64,000 bases of DNA from Flavobacterium sp. (GCA_016787805.1 JAEUTY010000039.1:1-64000), one strand, 5' to 3'. Shown: positions 18,207-28,440, numbered from the stretch's first letter. Numbers and translations are program-made. Notes: generated by a model from the letters alone, not told the origin.

Positions 18207-20372
18207 ATGAAAAAAAATTACTTTTTGGTGTTTGGATTCCTTTTATTCTTTACTGTTAAAGCTCAGATTATTAACATTCCTGATCCATTATTTAAAGCGA
18301 GACTTTTGAGTTCTTCAACTTCGAATACAATTGCAAAGAACGCAAGTGGAGCAAATATGAAAATAGATGCTAATAATGATAATGAAATTCAAGTTAGTGA
18401 GGCATTAGCGGTTTATCAACTAAGAGTGAACAATGCTTACAATAGTAATATTTCTACTTACATGTCTTCTTTAGAAGGTATTTCTTTTTTTACAAATTTA
18501 AGATATTTAGATTGTGAATTTAATTCACTAACTTCAATTGATTTGTCCAACTTAGTATTCTTAGAAACCTTTAGCTGTCATCGAAATAACCTTACAAGTA
18601 TTGATGTTTCAAATTTAGTTAATTTGAAAACTTTGATGATTAGCTATAATTCAATAACTGAGCTTAATTTAAATGGTTTAGTAAATTTAATTAATCTATA
18701 TGTTAACATCAATCAGATAGAATCTCTTGATTTTACGGGTTTGGTTAATCTTTCTTTTTTGGATTGTAAAAGCAATAATCTTGTCAATTTAGATCTGAGT
18801 CCTGCAGTAAATTTATCAGGTTTTGATTGTTCTTATAATGAATTGACAGCATTAAATATAAAAAATGGTAGATATCTGCCTAATGATGCCGCCTTTTCAA
18901 ATAACCCGAATTTGCAATATATATGCATAGATGAAGGAGAAGAAGTATATATTTCATATTTAGTAAATTCATATGGCTATACGAACTGTTCCTTGAGTCC
19001 TTATTGTTCTTTTGTTCCTGGTGGAAATTATTATACAATTGAAGGGAGTTTAAAATTGGATTTAGAAAATAATGGATGTGATGAAAATGATGCGTTTTAC
19101 CCAACAATGAAGTGTTCAATTTATGACGGAATCAACACAAGAGCATACATATCTTCAATTAGTGGAAATTATAGTTTCCCTTTTATGTCAGGCTCATATA
19201 CAATAACACCTATTTTTGAGTCATCAAGTTATTATATTGCTTCACCATCAGCCATTTCTGCTAATTTTCCTGCTCAGGCTTCTCCTTTATTGCAAAATTT
19301 TTGTGTTATTCCTAACGGTAATCATAACGATTTAGAAGTAATGATTGTGCCTACTTTACCAGCTCGACCAGGTTTTGATGCAACTTATAAAATTATATAT
19401 AAAAACAAAGGAACAACTACTTTATCAGGTTCAGTAACTTTTCAATTTGAGGATGATAAAATGGATTTAGTTTCTTCAACACCACTTTTTTCATCACAAG
19501 TAATAGGGCTTTTAACATATAATTACACAAGCTTACAGCCTTTTGAAACTAGAGAAATCAACATAACCATAAACATCAATTCACCACAAGAAACTCCAGC
19601 GGTGAATATAGGCGATCAATTGAATTTTACTGCGATTATAAATCCATTATCTGGTGACGAACATTTACCTGATAATACAAGTAGTTTAAAACAAATTGTA
19701 GTAGGTGCTTTTGATCCAAACGATAAAACCTGTGTTGAAGGTAATGTTGTCGGATCGGAGATGATAGGTCAATACGTTCATTACGTGATTCGTTTTGAAA
19801 ACACAGGTACATTTCCAGCTGAAAATATTGTAGTGAAAGACATGATTGATTTAACCAAATTCAACTTGAGTACTTTAATTCCAATAAGTTCAAGTCATTC
19901 TTTTGTTACTCGAATTGCAGCAGATGGTAAGGTAGAATTCATTTTCGAAAATATTCAATTGCCTTTTGATGATGCCAATAACGATGGTTACGTGGCTTTT
20001 AAGATCAAAACTTTGCCAAGTTTAGTAGTTGGAAATACATTCAGTAATAAAGCCAATATTTATTTTGATTATAACTTCCCAATTGAAACAAACACTGCAA
20101 CAACGACTATTCAGACGCTTGGTAACAATGATTTTGATTTTGAAGAATACGTTACTTTATATCCAAATCCAACTAAAAATGAATTGAATATCAAAGCAAA
20201 TAATAGTCTTTCAATTACTTCAGTAAACATCTATAACGCCTTAGGTCAATTGGTTTTAGTAGCAACGAATCCATCAGAAAGGATTGATGTTTCAGGTTTA
20301 AAAAAAGGAAGTTATTTTGTAAAAGTAATTTCAGAGAAAGGAACTTCTAATAGTAAATTTATAAAAGAATAG
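18207..20372 (+). CDS. Secreted leucine-rich repeat protein with DUF7619-like and T9SS sorting domains
   Basis: 721 residues. A signal peptide (about 1-19) is followed at about 90-245 by short SDS22/internalin-like repeats of the form LTSIDLSNLVNL, spaced about 21 residues. After a middle beta domain, residues about 505-635 (FDPNDKTCVEGNVVG, YVIRFENTGT, NKANIYFDYNFPI) match the conserved DUF7619 region found before sorting domains. The end (LYPNPTKNELNI, VNIYNALGQLV, KKGSYFVKV) is a type A T9SS sorting domain. It is probably displayed on or released from the cell surface. It converges on the next gene with only 3 bp between. Confidence 0.85.
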   Translation: MKKNYFLVFGFLLFFTVKAQIINIPDPLFKARLLSSSTSNTIAKNASGANMKIDANNDNEIQVSEALAVYQLRVNNAYNSNISTYMSSLEGISFFTNLRYLDCEFNSLTSIDLSNLVFLETFSCHRNNLTSIDVSNLVNLKTLMISYNSITELNLNGLVNLINLYVNINQIESLDFTGLVNLSFLDCKSNNLVNLDLSPAVNLSGFDCSYNELTALNIKNGRYLPNDAAFSNNPNLQYICIDEGEEVYISYLVNSYGYTNCSLSPYCSFVPGGNYYTIEGSLKLDLENNGCDENDAFYPTMKCSIYDGINTRAYISSISGNYSFPFMSGSYTITPIFESSSYYIASPSAISANFPAQASPLLQNFCVIPNGNHNDLEVMIVPTLPARPGFDATYKIIYKNKGTTTLSGSVTFQFEDDKMDLVSSTPLFSSQVIGLLTYNYTSLQPFETREINITININSPQETPAVNIGDQLNFTAIINPLSGDEHLPDNTSSLKQIVVGAFDPNDKTCVEGNVVGSEMIGQYVHYVIRFENTGTFPAENIVVKDMIDLTKFNLSTLIPISSSHSFVTRIAADGKVEFIFENIQLPFDDANNDGYVAFKIKTLPSLVVGNTFSNKANIYFDYNFPIETNTATTTIQTLGNNDFDFEEYVTLYPNPTKNELNIKANNSLSITSVNIYNALGQLVLVATNPSERIDVSGLKKGSYFVKVISEKGTSNSKFIKE

Positions 20373-20375
20373 TAT

Positions 20376-21749
20376 TTATCTAAAACACTCACAAGTACTA
20401 AAAGTTGCTGTAGTACTAACTGGCGAATTATTTCCGTTGGCATCTTTGGCAATTAAATAGATTTGGTATTGTGTGGCTGGAGATAAACCAGAAATTGTTG
20501 CATTGGTTGAGGTTGCGGAAGTTGAAAAAACACCATTTACGTAAATATCATAACCTACAACACCAACATTATCAGTGGAGTTGGACCAATTAATTGTGAT
20601 GGATGTTCCAGTTACATTAGAATGTGTAATATTTCTTGGATTTGTTGGAGGTGAAGTGTCGGGAATTGGTAGTGTTGTGGCACTAATTGGTGTACTTCCA
20701 CCTGAGCTATTTCCTGTAGCATCTTTCGCTATAATACTCAACCAATAGCTGGTATTGCTAGCTAAACCACTTAGGATAATTGTATTAGTTGTAGTTGTTG
20801 CATAAAGCGCTCCATTTAAATACACATCATAAGCAGTAACACCAATATTATCGGTTGATGAATTCCAACTCAAAGTCAAACCTGAGAATGAAATATCTGA
20901 TGCAACTACATTCGTTGGAGTAGTTGGAGCTTGATTGTCTGTTAGGCTTCCCCAAATTAACCCAACATATTCGGGATGATCGATGAAAGGATTTCGATTG
21001 TTTTGACGTAAATAAATGGCATTATTTCGAGTAATTTCTCTTGGACTCACAGGATCTTGATTGTGCCAAGTAACTAACAAATTCAAAAACGGAGTGGCGA
21101 AAACTTGATTACTTGTTCCGTTAAACATTGGGAAAGACCCATAATTGGCAACAAGATTTTCATAACGCGTGGCGAAATAAAAATACATGCGAGCAACATC
21201 ACCTTTGAATTCGTCAATGGGTTCAAAAACAGTTCCTGTATAACCCACAACTGCACTTGTTCCTCTTTTACTTCCATTTTGTGATGTCCAAGTGGCAGTA
21301 GCAACATTTCCGTGTGGATGATTAGACCGCATACCATTAACATAACCGTCAGCTGGAATTACAAAATGAGCGTCTTCATACATTGGCGAAGCCGATCCAA
21401 AAACCGATTGAGGGATAATATGTTCGCGATTGTAACAACTTCCTTCGACTACATAAACACCACATTGACTAGTATTGTACTGGTATACATAAGGATCACT
21501 CGTTGTTGGTCTTTCTGAATAAATATCAAGAATTGAATTGTCATTTTCGTAAAACAAATCCCGATCAGAAGTCGAGTACGTTATCCAAAGACCAGCATAA
21601 GTGTTGTTTGTGTGGCCTTTAATTTTGTTGAAAAGCTGTGTTTTTAATGTATATCCTGTCCCAGTAGCTGTGTTGTAATAACCAGCTGGAATTTGGGCAT
21701 ACGAGATTATCGACAACAAAAGTGTCGCAAATAGTAGGTTGATTTTCAA
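20376..21749 (-). CDS. Secreted endonuclease I with two fibronectin III domains
   Basis: 457 residues with a signal peptide (MKINLLFATLLLSIISYAQ). The nuclease part (about 20-265) has CYNREHIIPQSVF, NGMRSNHPHGNVA and VARMYFYFATRYEN, typical of the endonuclease I family that degrades extracellular DNA. Two FN3 domains follow (about 275-355 and 368-450). It ends at CECFR and lacks the T9SS sorting domain seen in its neighbour, so it may stay periplasmic or leave in another way. It is a paralogue of the gene at 21882-23696. Confidence 0.87.
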   Translation of the reverse strand: MKINLLFATLLLSIISYAQIPAGYYNTATGTGYTLKTQLFNKIKGHTNNTYAGLWITYSTSDRDLFYENDNSILDIYSERPTTSDPYVYQYNTSQCGVYVVEGSCYNREHIIPQSVFGSASPMYEDAHFVIPADGYVNGMRSNHPHGNVATATWTSQNGSKRGTSAVVGYTGTVFEPIDEFKGDVARMYFYFATRYENLVANYGSFPMFNGTSNQVFATPFLNLLVTWHNQDPVSPREITRNNAIYLRQNNRNPFIDHPEYVGLIWGSLTDNQAPTTPTNVVASDISFSGLTLSWNSSTDNIGVTAYDVYLNGALYATTTTNTIILSGLASNTSYWLSIIAKDATGNSSGGSTPISATTLPIPDTSPPTNPRNITHSNVTGTSITINWSNSTDNVGVVGYDIYVNGVFSTSATSTNATISGLSPATQYQIYLIAKDANGNNSPVSTTATFSTCECFR

Positions 21750-21851
21750 TTTAAAAATAGTTCAGTCGAGGCAAATGTATATAATTCTATATAGGATTCT
21801 ATTTTTTTTTAATTAAAATTGATAAAACAGAAATACAATTCTTACAGAAAC

Positions 21852-21876
21852 AAAAAAGCTTCCTTGTTGGAAGCTC
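21852..21876 (-). terminator. Rho-independent terminator
   Basis: On the minus strand AGCTTCC-AACAA-GGAAGCT is followed by six T, just beyond the stop of the gene at 21882-23696. Confidence 0.75.
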
Positions 21877-21881
21877 TTTAA

Positions 21882-23696
21882 TTAGTTGATAATTATTTTC
21901 TTTGTCAACGATTCTCCTGATGAGTTCACTTTGATTAAGTAAATTCCCGATTGCAAGTGATTGATTTCTAAAAGATCACTATTACCTAATTTTTCAAATA
22001 CTTTTTGACCAACAGCCGAAAATATTCCTACATCAAAAATCATTGTTCTATCCGTTAATTGAATCATAAATGTCCCATTTGAAGGATTTGGATACAATTT
22101 GAAATCTAAAGAAATGGCTTGTTCTTCAATAACTCGATTTCCAATTCCATTGCATGTGTCTAACGAATACACTGTCCAATCGGTTGCTTTGTTAAACGTG
22201 GCATTAGGAACAGCAACTGTAGTATTTCTTCGTAAGGTTTCATCCGCAGAAAAATTGGCTGTTCCACCATTAAAAGTTCCGATAATGTCAATTAAAACTC
22301 CGTTTTTGAATAATCCAACAGCGTCATTTCCATTAAATGTCAATTCGCTTCCAGCACTCGAATAATTGGCTGAAGCCACAGGATAGCAAGCGCTACTAGT
22401 ACTGCTATGAACCATAACGTATTTGGCTCCATTGGCTAATGTTCCCGATAATGTAATTCCAGTACTCCATGCGCCAGCACCATTGGTTTGTTTTTTAACA
22501 ACATAACTCGAAAGTGCCACAGAACTTCCTGTGCCATTGGCAATTTCTAAAATTTTATTATTGGAAGAACCTTCGATGTATTCTGAAAAATACAAATCGG
22601 TAACCAAATTAGTGGCATTTGTGGTGGCATTAATTGTAGTACTGTTGGATGAATTTCCAGCAGCATCTTTGGCTTTTACATAAAATGAATAGGTAGTTCC
22701 TGCTGTCAAACCTGTTATTGATGCTGTAGTAGAAGTAACCGAAGTTTTTAATGTTCCATTCATATACACATCATAGCCAGTTACACCAATATTATCAGTT
22801 GAAGCCGACCAATTTAATTGCAATGATGAAGCAGTAATAGAAGAAGCAACCAAATTAGTTGGAGCAGTTGGAGCTTGAGTATCGGGAGCTGCTCCACCCC
22901 AAATCATACCAACGTATTCAGGATGATCAATAAACGGATTGCGATTCAATTGGCGTGCATAAATTGCATTATTGCGCGCAATTTCACGAGCACTCACAGG
23001 ATCTTGATTGTGCCATTGAATCAACATCGCCAAAAATCCATTAGTAAAAACCTGATTACTTGTTCCGTTAAACATTGGATAAGTAGTATACGAAGCTACT
23101 GTGTTTTCATATCGAGTAGCAAAATAAAAGTACATTCGTGCAATGTCGCCTTTAAAGTCATTTAAAGGTTCAAAAACAGTTCCTGTATAACCAGCAACTG
23201 CACTAGTACCTCGTTTACTTCCGTTCAATGAAGTCCAAGTTACTGTTGCCACATTTCCGTGTGGATTATCCGAGCGCATTCCGTTTACATAACCATCTAC
23301 TGGTGGAATAAAATGCGCATCTGCAACCATTGGAGATGCCGAATTGAACACCGATTGTGGAACAATGTGTTCTCTGTTATAGCAATTTCCTTCAGTAGTG
23401 TATGTACCACATTGATTAGTACTATAAGCAAAAATTACCGGATCAGTTCCAGTTGGGTTTTCAGAATAATAATCAAAAATAGTGTTGTCGTTTTCGTACT
23501 GATTGTCTCTGTCAGAAGTAGCGTATGTGGTCCACAAACCAGCATAACCTTTGTTGGTATGACCTTTAATTTTGTTGTACAACTGTGTTTTGAGTGTGTA
23601 ACCTGTTCCAGTTGCGGTGTTGTAATATCCAGCCGGAATTTGAGCACGAGTGAAAATCGACAGCAATAGTGCTGTAATTAGTAAATTTGTTTTCAT
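21882..23696 (-). CDS. Secreted endonuclease I with FN3, lamin-tail and T9SS sorting domains
   Basis: 604 residues with a signal peptide. The nuclease part has CYNREHIVPQSVF, NGMRSDNPHGNVA and IARMYFYFATRYEN. One FN3 domain (about 278-355) comes next, then a lamin-tail-like domain (about 365-500: LYFSEYIEGSSNNKILEI, GNDAVGLFKNGVLIDIIG). The final 75 residues are a type A sorting domain (LYPNPSNGTFMI, GIYLIKV). It should be a surface or extracellular nuclease that scavenges DNA. It lies upstream of its paralogue on the same strand; the two share the same layout up to the first FN3 domain, consistent with tandem duplication followed by C-terminal divergence. Confidence 0.9.
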   Translation of the reverse strand: MKTNLLITALLLSIFTRAQIPAGYYNTATGTGYTLKTQLYNKIKGHTNKGYAGLWTTYATSDRDNQYENDNTIFDYYSENPTGTDPVIFAYSTNQCGTYTTEGNCYNREHIVPQSVFNSASPMVADAHFIPPVDGYVNGMRSDNPHGNVATVTWTSLNGSKRGTSAVAGYTGTVFEPLNDFKGDIARMYFYFATRYENTVASYTTYPMFNGTSNQVFTNGFLAMLIQWHNQDPVSAREIARNNAIYARQLNRNPFIDHPEYVGMIWGGAAPDTQAPTAPTNLVASSITASSLQLNWSASTDNIGVTGYDVYMNGTLKTSVTSTTASITGLTAGTTYSFYVKAKDAAGNSSNSTTINATTNATNLVTDLYFSEYIEGSSNNKILEIANGTGSSVALSSYVVKKQTNGAGAWSTGITLSGTLANGAKYVMVHSSTSSACYPVASANYSSAGSELTFNGNDAVGLFKNGVLIDIIGTFNGGTANFSADETLRRNTTVAVPNATFNKATDWTVYSLDTCNGIGNRVIEEQAISLDFKLYPNPSNGTFMIQLTDRTMIFDVGIFSAVGQKVFEKLGNSDLLEINHLQSGIYLIKVNSSGESLTKKIIIN

Positions 23697-23823
23697 AGTT
23701 AAAATGGGTTAATAGTCAAGCTAAAAGTAGGAAAGACTATTTACTTTTTAACCAAAAGAATGAGAAGTAATTAACAAAAAATGGTTGCCATTTTGTTAAT
23801 TACGTCAAAGTAATGTAAACAAA

Positions 23824-25434
23824 TTATTCTACAAATTGATAAGCACCTAAATCGGGAGAAACTGCGCGACTTAGATTTACAATATCATTAAAAGTACTAA
23901 ACGCAGGATCAACTGCCAATTCTAAATTTGCAGACAACCACATTTTGTTTTTGTTTGCATTTTCAAACTTAGGATTGTAAAGTTGTGAATTGGTGGCGAG
24001 GTAAATATTGTTGTAATGTGTAGGATCTGTGGTGAAAAAGTACATATCGTTATTCGTAAATTGATTGTTAATGTTATTGAACTTAATAATACAATTATTG
24101 AATTTGTAAAAGAAATTTGAAGGTACATCAGTCTTTTTATCGAGAATCATTTCAACTTGATTACTTCCATAAATGATACAATTATTAAAATTGGCAGCAT
24201 TCAAATCGCTGATGTAGCGAGTGCTAATCGTTTCGTAATAATTGCTCAACAATACAGCCACTTGTTTGGAACTATTCCAATCATTATTGAAGGTACAATG
24301 AGTAAAATTATAAGTTCCGCCATAAGTACAAGCCAAAGTTGCTTGACCACAATAATTACCAACCACATTTTGACCAGTAAGTGTCGCTTTTCGTGCTAAA
24401 ATACCAACATTAGAGCAATTGTAAATTTGAGAATCTTTGATGGTTAGTTTTGGTACGGCAGTATCTTCTCCAGTAGCAATATTTTGCAATAAAATTCCAA
24501 CTGTAGCATTTTTTATAGTCAAGTGATTGATTTCGTTTTCGGTACTAGTTGACAAAACCATTACAGTTCCCCACTGACCAGGAACATCTGAAAATTGTGG
24601 TTCTAATCGATCACCTTCAAAAATAACTTCATTCGTGTTGTTTTCAGGATCATTATCCGTTTGCGAACCATTCACTTTTATGATGGCATTTTTGCCTACA
24701 ACCAAACCTGAATTGGCGTGAAAATGTACTCTGGCGCCAGCATTAACAGTAAGTGTTTTTCCATCGGGAACGTAGGCATAACCGTAAATTACATAAGGTT
24801 TTTCATTGGTCCAAATTAACTCATTACCGTTAACAGGATCGGTTTCTGAAAGATTACTACCAGCAAAAATGGCTGCTTCACCTTCGTCATCTACACCCAA
24901 ATTAATTCCTTCGTATAAAAAGTTATTGGGTGAACCTGTTCGTTCAGGATAAATAAAGTAAGCATCCTGAATTAAAGTTACCAAATCAACATTTTGTGGA
25001 TCTCCAGCTATATTGGTGAATTCAATTTTATCAGTATATAAAAAATCTGTTGGATTAGCGTTCGCAATGTTGGCAGTAACTTCAATAAACACATACAAAC
25101 TGTCTTTGGCTAAAAGCTCTACGTTATTAAAAATTTTCCCATCGCCAACACCATTTCCATCCGCATCTTCTCCAGTCATTCCATCAACCATGATACGGTA
25201 TTTTGAAGCATTACCTTTTCCTAATTTGATTTGAGGAATGGAAATGTCTTTATCACTTCGGTTGTAAACTTTTAAACGATAAGTGCTTGATCCAATATCA
25301 GTAAAAACAGTGTCCAAATAAACGGTTGTTTTTGAAAATTCCAAACCACCTGTACTAGATTCAAATTCAAAATCATTACGACATGAAGTCAATGAAATAG
25401 CAAAAAGTACAAGCAATAATGATAAATAACGCAT
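23824..25434 (-). CDS. Lipoprotein with right-handed beta-helix repeats
   Basis: 536 residues. The N-terminus is a lipoprotein signal (LLVLFAISLTSC, Cys near residue 18). Residues about 200-470 are beta-rich with repeated turns such as NCSNVGILARKA and NFNNCIIYGSNQVEM, in keeping with a parallel beta-helix of the pectate-lyase/NosD type. The role could be polysaccharide binding or cleavage at the outer membrane; no catalytic residues can be assigned. It stands alone. Confidence 0.75.
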   Translation of the reverse strand: MRYLSLLLVLFAISLTSCRNDFEFESSTGGLEFSKTTVYLDTVFTDIGSSTYRLKVYNRSDKDISIPQIKLGKGNASKYRIMVDGMTGEDADGNGVGDGKIFNNVELLAKDSLYVFIEVTANIANANPTDFLYTDKIEFTNIAGDPQNVDLVTLIQDAYFIYPERTGSPNNFLYEGINLGVDDEGEAAIFAGSNLSETDPVNGNELIWTNEKPYVIYGYAYVPDGKTLTVNAGARVHFHANSGLVVGKNAIIKVNGSQTDNDPENNTNEVIFEGDRLEPQFSDVPGQWGTVMVLSTSTENEINHLTIKNATVGILLQNIATGEDTAVPKLTIKDSQIYNCSNVGILARKATLTGQNVVGNYCGQATLACTYGGTYNFTHCTFNNDWNSSKQVAVLLSNYYETISTRYISDLNAANFNNCIIYGSNQVEMILDKKTDVPSNFFYKFNNCIIKFNNINNQFTNNDMYFFTTDPTHYNNIYLATNSQLYNPKFENANKNKMWLSANLELAVDPAFSTFNDIVNLSRAVSPDLGAYQFVE

Positions 25435-25604
25435 AAGTAATCAATTTTGGTAAAAGTAGTTATTTAATTTAAAAATTAAAATCAACAGTTAAAATTTTAA
25501 TCAAAACGTTTTTTTTACAGTAATCGTACTTTTTAGACATCTTTTTTTGCTTTTCTTTTCTCTTTTCTCTTTGCACCAATTATCTTTACATCAAATTTAT
25601 AATT

Positions 25605-26027
25605 ATGTCTTTCGATAGAGAAAAAATGCTCGAATTGTGCGCTTCATGGTCCAAAAACACGTTAATGGAAACCTTAGAAATCAAGTTTATTGACGCTGGC
25701 GAAGATTTTCTTAAAGCTACAATGCCTGTTAATCCAAGAGTGCATCAACCTATGGGATTATTGCACGGTGGCGCAAGTGTTGCATTAGCAGAAAGCGTTG
25801 GAAGCGCAGCTTCGATAATGTTTGTCAATCCCGAAAGACAAGAAGTTCGCGGTATTGAAATTTCAGCCAATCATTTGAAAAGTAAACGCGAAGGTTTGGT
25901 CACAGCAACAGCCAAAATCATTCACAAAGGAGCAAGTATTCACCTTTGGGAAATCCGAATTGTGGATGAAAACGAAAAACTGATATCGCTTTGCAAACTC
26001 ACTAACATGATTTTACCTCGTCGCTAA
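25605..26027 (+). CDS. Hotdog-fold thioesterase, probably DHNA-CoA thioesterase
   Basis: 140 residues, PaaI/MenI-like. RVHQPMGLLHGGASVALAES carries the HGG segment and the acidic residue typical of this hotdog subgroup. Its stop codon overlaps by 1 bp with the start of an isochorismate synthase gene. In that context it probably releases CoA from 1,4-dihydroxy-2-naphthoyl-CoA in menaquinone synthesis. A general acyl-CoA thioesterase role cannot be excluded from sequence alone. Confidence 0.82.
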   Translation: MSFDREKMLELCASWSKNTLMETLEIKFIDAGEDFLKATMPVNPRVHQPMGLLHGGASVALAESVGSAASIMFVNPERQEVRGIEISANHLKSKREGLVTATAKIIHKGASIHLWEIRIVDENEKLISLCKLTNMILPRR

Positions 26028-27076
26028 TGAATTGGTTTGAAACTGCCCAAAATCATATTGCATCAAAACTGCCTTTTGCGTTGTTTTGTAAACCGAATTC
26101 ACACAAAATTATTAGTGTTTTTCAAAAGAACGACCAATTATTTGTGTTAAATGATTTTACAGAAAATGGTTTTGCATTTGTTTCTTTTGATGGAAATCAA
26201 AAAATCTATTTACCATTGCTGGAATGCAATGTGATTGTTGATACTTTGGTTGACACTGATTTTCATCTTTCGAAAGAGCCAAACAATGAAATTGACCCCA
26301 ATGCTAAAATTAATTTTGAAAATTTAGTTGAAAAAGGAGTTCAAGCCATACACAACAACGAATTCAGAAAAGTTGTTTTATCAAGAAAAGAAGTAGTTGA
26401 AACAAGTTTGGACGCGATTCGTATTTTTAAATCGTTATTGTTTCATTATAAAACGGCTTTTAATTACTGTTTTTATCATCCAAAAGTGGGTCTTTGGATA
26501 GGAGCAACGCCCGAACAATTCATCAAAATTGAAAATACAACTTTGCACACTGTTGCTTTGGCTGGAACGCAATTATTTGACAATGAGTTGGTTTGGGAAA
26601 GTAAAGAAAAAGAAGAACAACAATTGGTCACTGAATTTATAGCTGAGAATTTAAATCTATTTTCTGAAAAAGTCTCAGTTTCTAAACCCAAAACCATTCA
26701 AGCTGGAAATTTAGCACATTTAAAAACGGATATTGAAGCTATAATTGACCAAAATGATTTGGGCGAAATTATTCAAAAGTTGCATCCAACGCCAGCTGTT
26801 TGTGGTTTGCCAAAAGAACCAGCGATGAAGTTTATAAATGAAAATGAAAATTACGACCGCGAGTTTTACACTGGATTTCTAGGCGAGTTGAATGTTGATT
26901 TTACCACGTATAAGACAACCAATTCCGATTTATTTGTTAATTTGCGTTGCATGAAATTGGAAGATCAATTGGCATCGGTTTATGTTGGTTGTGGAATCAC
27001 AAAAGACAGCCAGCCTGAAAAAGAGTTTTGGGAAACGGTAAATAAATCGATGACAATTAAGAAGCGCTTAGTATGA
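26027..27076 (+). CDS. menF: Isochorismate synthase (chorismate-binding family)
   Basis: 349 residues, MenF/EntC family. The C-terminal chorismate-binding fold includes RKVVLSRKE, LWIGATPEQF, VALAGTQ, LHPTPAVCGLPKEPAM and REFYTGFLGE. It converts chorismate to isochorismate, the first step toward menaquinone, the respiratory quinone of most Bacteroidota. It overlaps the upstream thioesterase by 1 bp and the downstream acetyltransferase by 4 bp, so the three are one transcript. Confidence 0.9.
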   Translation: MNWFETAQNHIASKLPFALFCKPNSHKIISVFQKNDQLFVLNDFTENGFAFVSFDGNQKIYLPLLECNVIVDTLVDTDFHLSKEPNNEIDPNAKINFENLVEKGVQAIHNNEFRKVVLSRKEVVETSLDAIRIFKSLLFHYKTAFNYCFYHPKVGLWIGATPEQFIKIENTTLHTVALAGTQLFDNELVWESKEKEEQQLVTEFIAENLNLFSEKVSVSKPKTIQAGNLAHLKTDIEAIIDQNDLGEIIQKLHPTPAVCGLPKEPAMKFINENENYDREFYTGFLGELNVDFTTYKTTNSDLFVNLRCMKLEDQLASVYVGCGITKDSQPEKEFWETVNKSMTIKKRLV

Positions 27077-27513
27077 TTGAAATAAGAGAAGCTGTCAAAA
27101 AAGATTTAGAAGCCATCATGGAAGTCCGATTTTCTGTTACTGAAAATGTGCTTTCAAACCCTGAACTTGTTACTATTGACGATTGTGATGCGTACATTTT
27201 TAGTAGAGGAAAGGGTTGGGTTGCCGTTGAAAATGATAAAGTAGTTGGTTTTTCAATAGTAGATTTAGTTGAAAATAATATTTGGGCTTTGTTCGTTCAT
27301 CCTAATTTTGCTGAAAAAGGAATTGGTAGAAAATTACACAATGTAATGCTCGATTGGTATTTTACGCAAACAACCCAAACGGTTTGGCTTGGAACCGATC
27401 CAGGAACAAGAGCCGAAACATTTTATAGAAAATCAGGTTGGCAGCATGTTGGGATGTACGGTAACGAATACAAATTTGAAATGACTTTTGAACGTTGGTG
27501 TCAACAAAAATAA
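27073..27513 (+). CDS. GNAT family N-acetyltransferase
   Basis: 146 residues. IWALFVHPNFAEKGIGRKLH gives the acetyl-CoA binding motif (Q/RxxGxG/A form FAEKGIGRK), and TRAETFYRKSGWQHVG is the usual C-terminal strand. The substrate is unknown. It is coupled to menF by a 4-bp overlap and is followed 5 bp later by bshB1. Confidence 0.85.
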   Translation: MIEIREAVKKDLEAIMEVRFSVTENVLSNPELVTIDDCDAYIFSRGKGWVAVENDKVVGFSIVDLVENNIWALFVHPNFAEKGIGRKLHNVMLDWYFTQTTQTVWLGTDPGTRAETFYRKSGWQHVGMYGNEYKFEMTFERWCQQK

Positions 27514-27518
27514 AGAAT

Positions 27519-28235
27519 ATGAAATTAGATATTTTAGCTTTCGGAGCACATCCAGATGATGTAGAATTAGGTTGTAGTGGCACAATTGCCAAAGAAATTT
27601 CACTCGGTAAAAAAGTGGGAATTATCGATTTAACGCGTGGCGAATTAGGAACACGAGGTTCGGTTGAAATACGCAATGCCGAATCAGCCAAAGCATCTGC
27701 AATTTTGGGTATTTCGGCCCGTGAAAATTTGGATATGCGCGACGGTTTTTTTATCAATGATGAAGCACATCAAATGAAAATCATTCAAATGATTCGCAAA
27801 TACCAACCCGAAATAGTGCTTTGCAACGCAATTGAAGATCGTCACATTGACCACGGAAAAGGAAGTAAATTGGTTTCTGATGCCTGTTTTTTATCGGGTT
27901 TACGAAAAATTGAAACGAGTTTGAATGGCGAAAATCAAAACGCTTGGCGACCAAAAGTGGTTTATCATTACATTCAATGGAACAACCTCGAACCTGATTT
28001 TGTGGTTGATATTTCAGGTTTTATTGATATTAAAATGGATTCTATTTTGGCGTATAGTTCACAATTTTACAACCCGAATACGAATGAACCTGAGTCGCCC
28101 ATTAGTTCCAAAAACTTTTTGGATAGTGTGAAATACCGTGCTCAAGATTTGGGTCGAATTATTGGAACAGAATTTGCTGAAGGATTCACGGTTGAAAGGT
28201 ATTTGGCTGTCAATAGCTTAAGCAATTTGCTGTAA
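27519..28235 (+). CDS. bshB1: N-acetyl-alpha-D-glucosaminyl L-malate deacetylase 1 (bacillithiol synthesis)
   Basis: 238 residues from the ATG at 27519, chosen over a longer reading from 27495 because MKLDILAFGAHPDDVELGC is the conserved N-terminus and the longer form would overlap the preceding gene. HPDD and the later HIDHGKGSK provide the zinc ligands of LmbE-type deacetylases, and RGELGTRGS is typical of BshB1. It deacetylates GlcNAc-malate to GlcN-malate for bacillithiol, the low-molecular-weight thiol of this phylum. Confidence 0.92.
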   Translation: MKLDILAFGAHPDDVELGCSGTIAKEISLGKKVGIIDLTRGELGTRGSVEIRNAESAKASAILGISARENLDMRDGFFINDEAHQMKIIQMIRKYQPEIVLCNAIEDRHIDHGKGSKLVSDACFLSGLRKIETSLNGENQNAWRPKVVYHYIQWNNLEPDFVVDISGFIDIKMDSILAYSSQFYNPNTNEPESPISSKNFLDSVKYRAQDLGRIIGTEFAEGFTVERYLAVNSLSNLL

Positions 28236-28251
28236 TTTTTTAACTATTTTC

Positions 28252-28282
28252 TTTGCAGAAGAAAAGAATTACAATATATTTG
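28252..28282 (+). promoter_or_regulatory. Promoter of the tRNA-His gene
   Basis: TTTG (28252-28255), a 19-bp spacer, and TATATTTG (28275-28282) match the Bacteroidota sigma-ABfr promoter exactly. The mature tRNA begins 17 bp downstream. Confidence 0.8.
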
Positions 28283-28298
28283 CAACCTCAAAATAAAT

Positions 28299-28373
<75 letters not shown>

Positions 28374-28384
28374 CTAAATTTTCA

Positions 28385-28413
28385 ACCATCCGTTACAGCG
28401 GGTGGTTTTTTTA
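28385..28413 (+). terminator. Terminator of tRNA-His
   Basis: ACCATCCG (28385-28392) and CGGGTGGT (28399-28406) form an eight-pair stem with one G-T pair and a six-base loop, followed by seven T. Confidence 0.85.
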
Positions 28414-28440
28414 TTATTTTTGTTTTGAAATTTTAATCCG

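Noticed and set aside
22875..23669. Two open frames of 96 and 136 codons antisense to the endonuclease I gene
   Set aside because: They are complements of well-conserved nuclease and FN3 coding sequence; composition is that of a shadow frame.
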